Source: Thiomargarita sp.
GTDB taxonomy: Bacteria > Pseudomonadota > Gammaproteobacteria > Beggiatoales > Beggiatoaceae
Direction of reading: 5' to 3'
NCBI GenBank assembly: GCA_020721025.1
Contig: DYNO01000103.1
Coordinates: 1-5,242 of the forward strand
DNA length: 5,242 nt
Shown here: one piece after another, positions 5,222 through 5,242 of the stretch
Numbering within the stretch: position 1 is the first letter of the stretch
Layout of the letters: the number at the start of each line of letters is the position of its first letter
The notes under the pieces: model-generated
Database searches by the model: none
Seen by the model: the letters and a program-made list of their open reading frames with translations, nothing else
What the model was told of the DNA's origin: nothing
Made by a program: the position numbers and the translations under genes

Positions 5222-5242
5222 ATGCAGTTACGTCAACCGTTC
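5222..5242 (+). CDS. Possible start of a downstream gene, cut off by the window
   Basis: The ATG at 5222 begins seven open codons, MQLRQPF, running off the window. The surrounding bases resemble those around the ATG at 4970 (TTCATG shared, then CAACCGT 11-12 bases later). This suggests it may be the displaced start of the gene that once followed porA directly, most likely the beta subunit. No ribosome-binding site is visible before it. Seven codons cannot identify a protein. Confidence 0.2.

Overview
The window looks like chromosomal DNA of a gammaproteobacterium with moderate GC genes and AT-rich spacers. A Beggiatoa/Thiotrichales-type sulfur bacterium is my best guess. The basis is a proteobacterial PBP2 that aligns along its whole length with the E. 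coli protein, a type IV pilin-like domain, split-subunit 2-oxoacid:ferredoxin oxidoreductase genes, and spacers rich in inverted repeats. The taxonomic guess is inference only.

Layout, left to right: (1) 1-411, the 3' end of a gene for a protein with a type IV pilin-like globular domain. (2) 412-725, a 314-bp spacer with a possible frameshifted remnant of a small hydrophobic peptide and a candidate promoter. (3) 726-2591, mrdA, a complete peptidoglycan transpeptidase PBP2 standing without its usual partners mrdB/rodA or mreCD inside the window. (4) 2592-3213, a repeat-rich spacer holding a 74-bp imperfect inverted repeat, a possible 80-residue membrane protein on the minus strand, and a striking 131-bp element with perfect 28-bp terminal inverted repeats. 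(5) 3214-4948, two overlapping, translationally coupled genes for the gamma and alpha subunits of a pyruvate (or other 2-oxoacid):ferredoxin oxidoreductase. (6) 4949-5242, a non-coding tail where the beta-subunit gene would be expected. It has a good ribosome-binding site followed by ATG and an immediate stop, a nested inverted-repeat structure, and at the very end a second ATG that may begin the next gene.

The gamma and alpha subunits form part of a CoA-dependent, thiamine-diphosphate and iron-sulfur enzyme that oxidises a 2-oxoacid to acyl-CoA and reduces ferredoxin, or runs in reverse. The complex needs a beta subunit carrying thiamine diphosphate, which is not visible here, and no ferredoxin-like delta gene lies between gamma and alpha. 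PBP2 and the pilin-like protein belong to unrelated cell-envelope functions. I did not find a defence system, CRISPR array, tRNA, rRNA or transposase gene. The most interesting signals are the 28-bp inverted-repeat element and the interrupted junction after porA.
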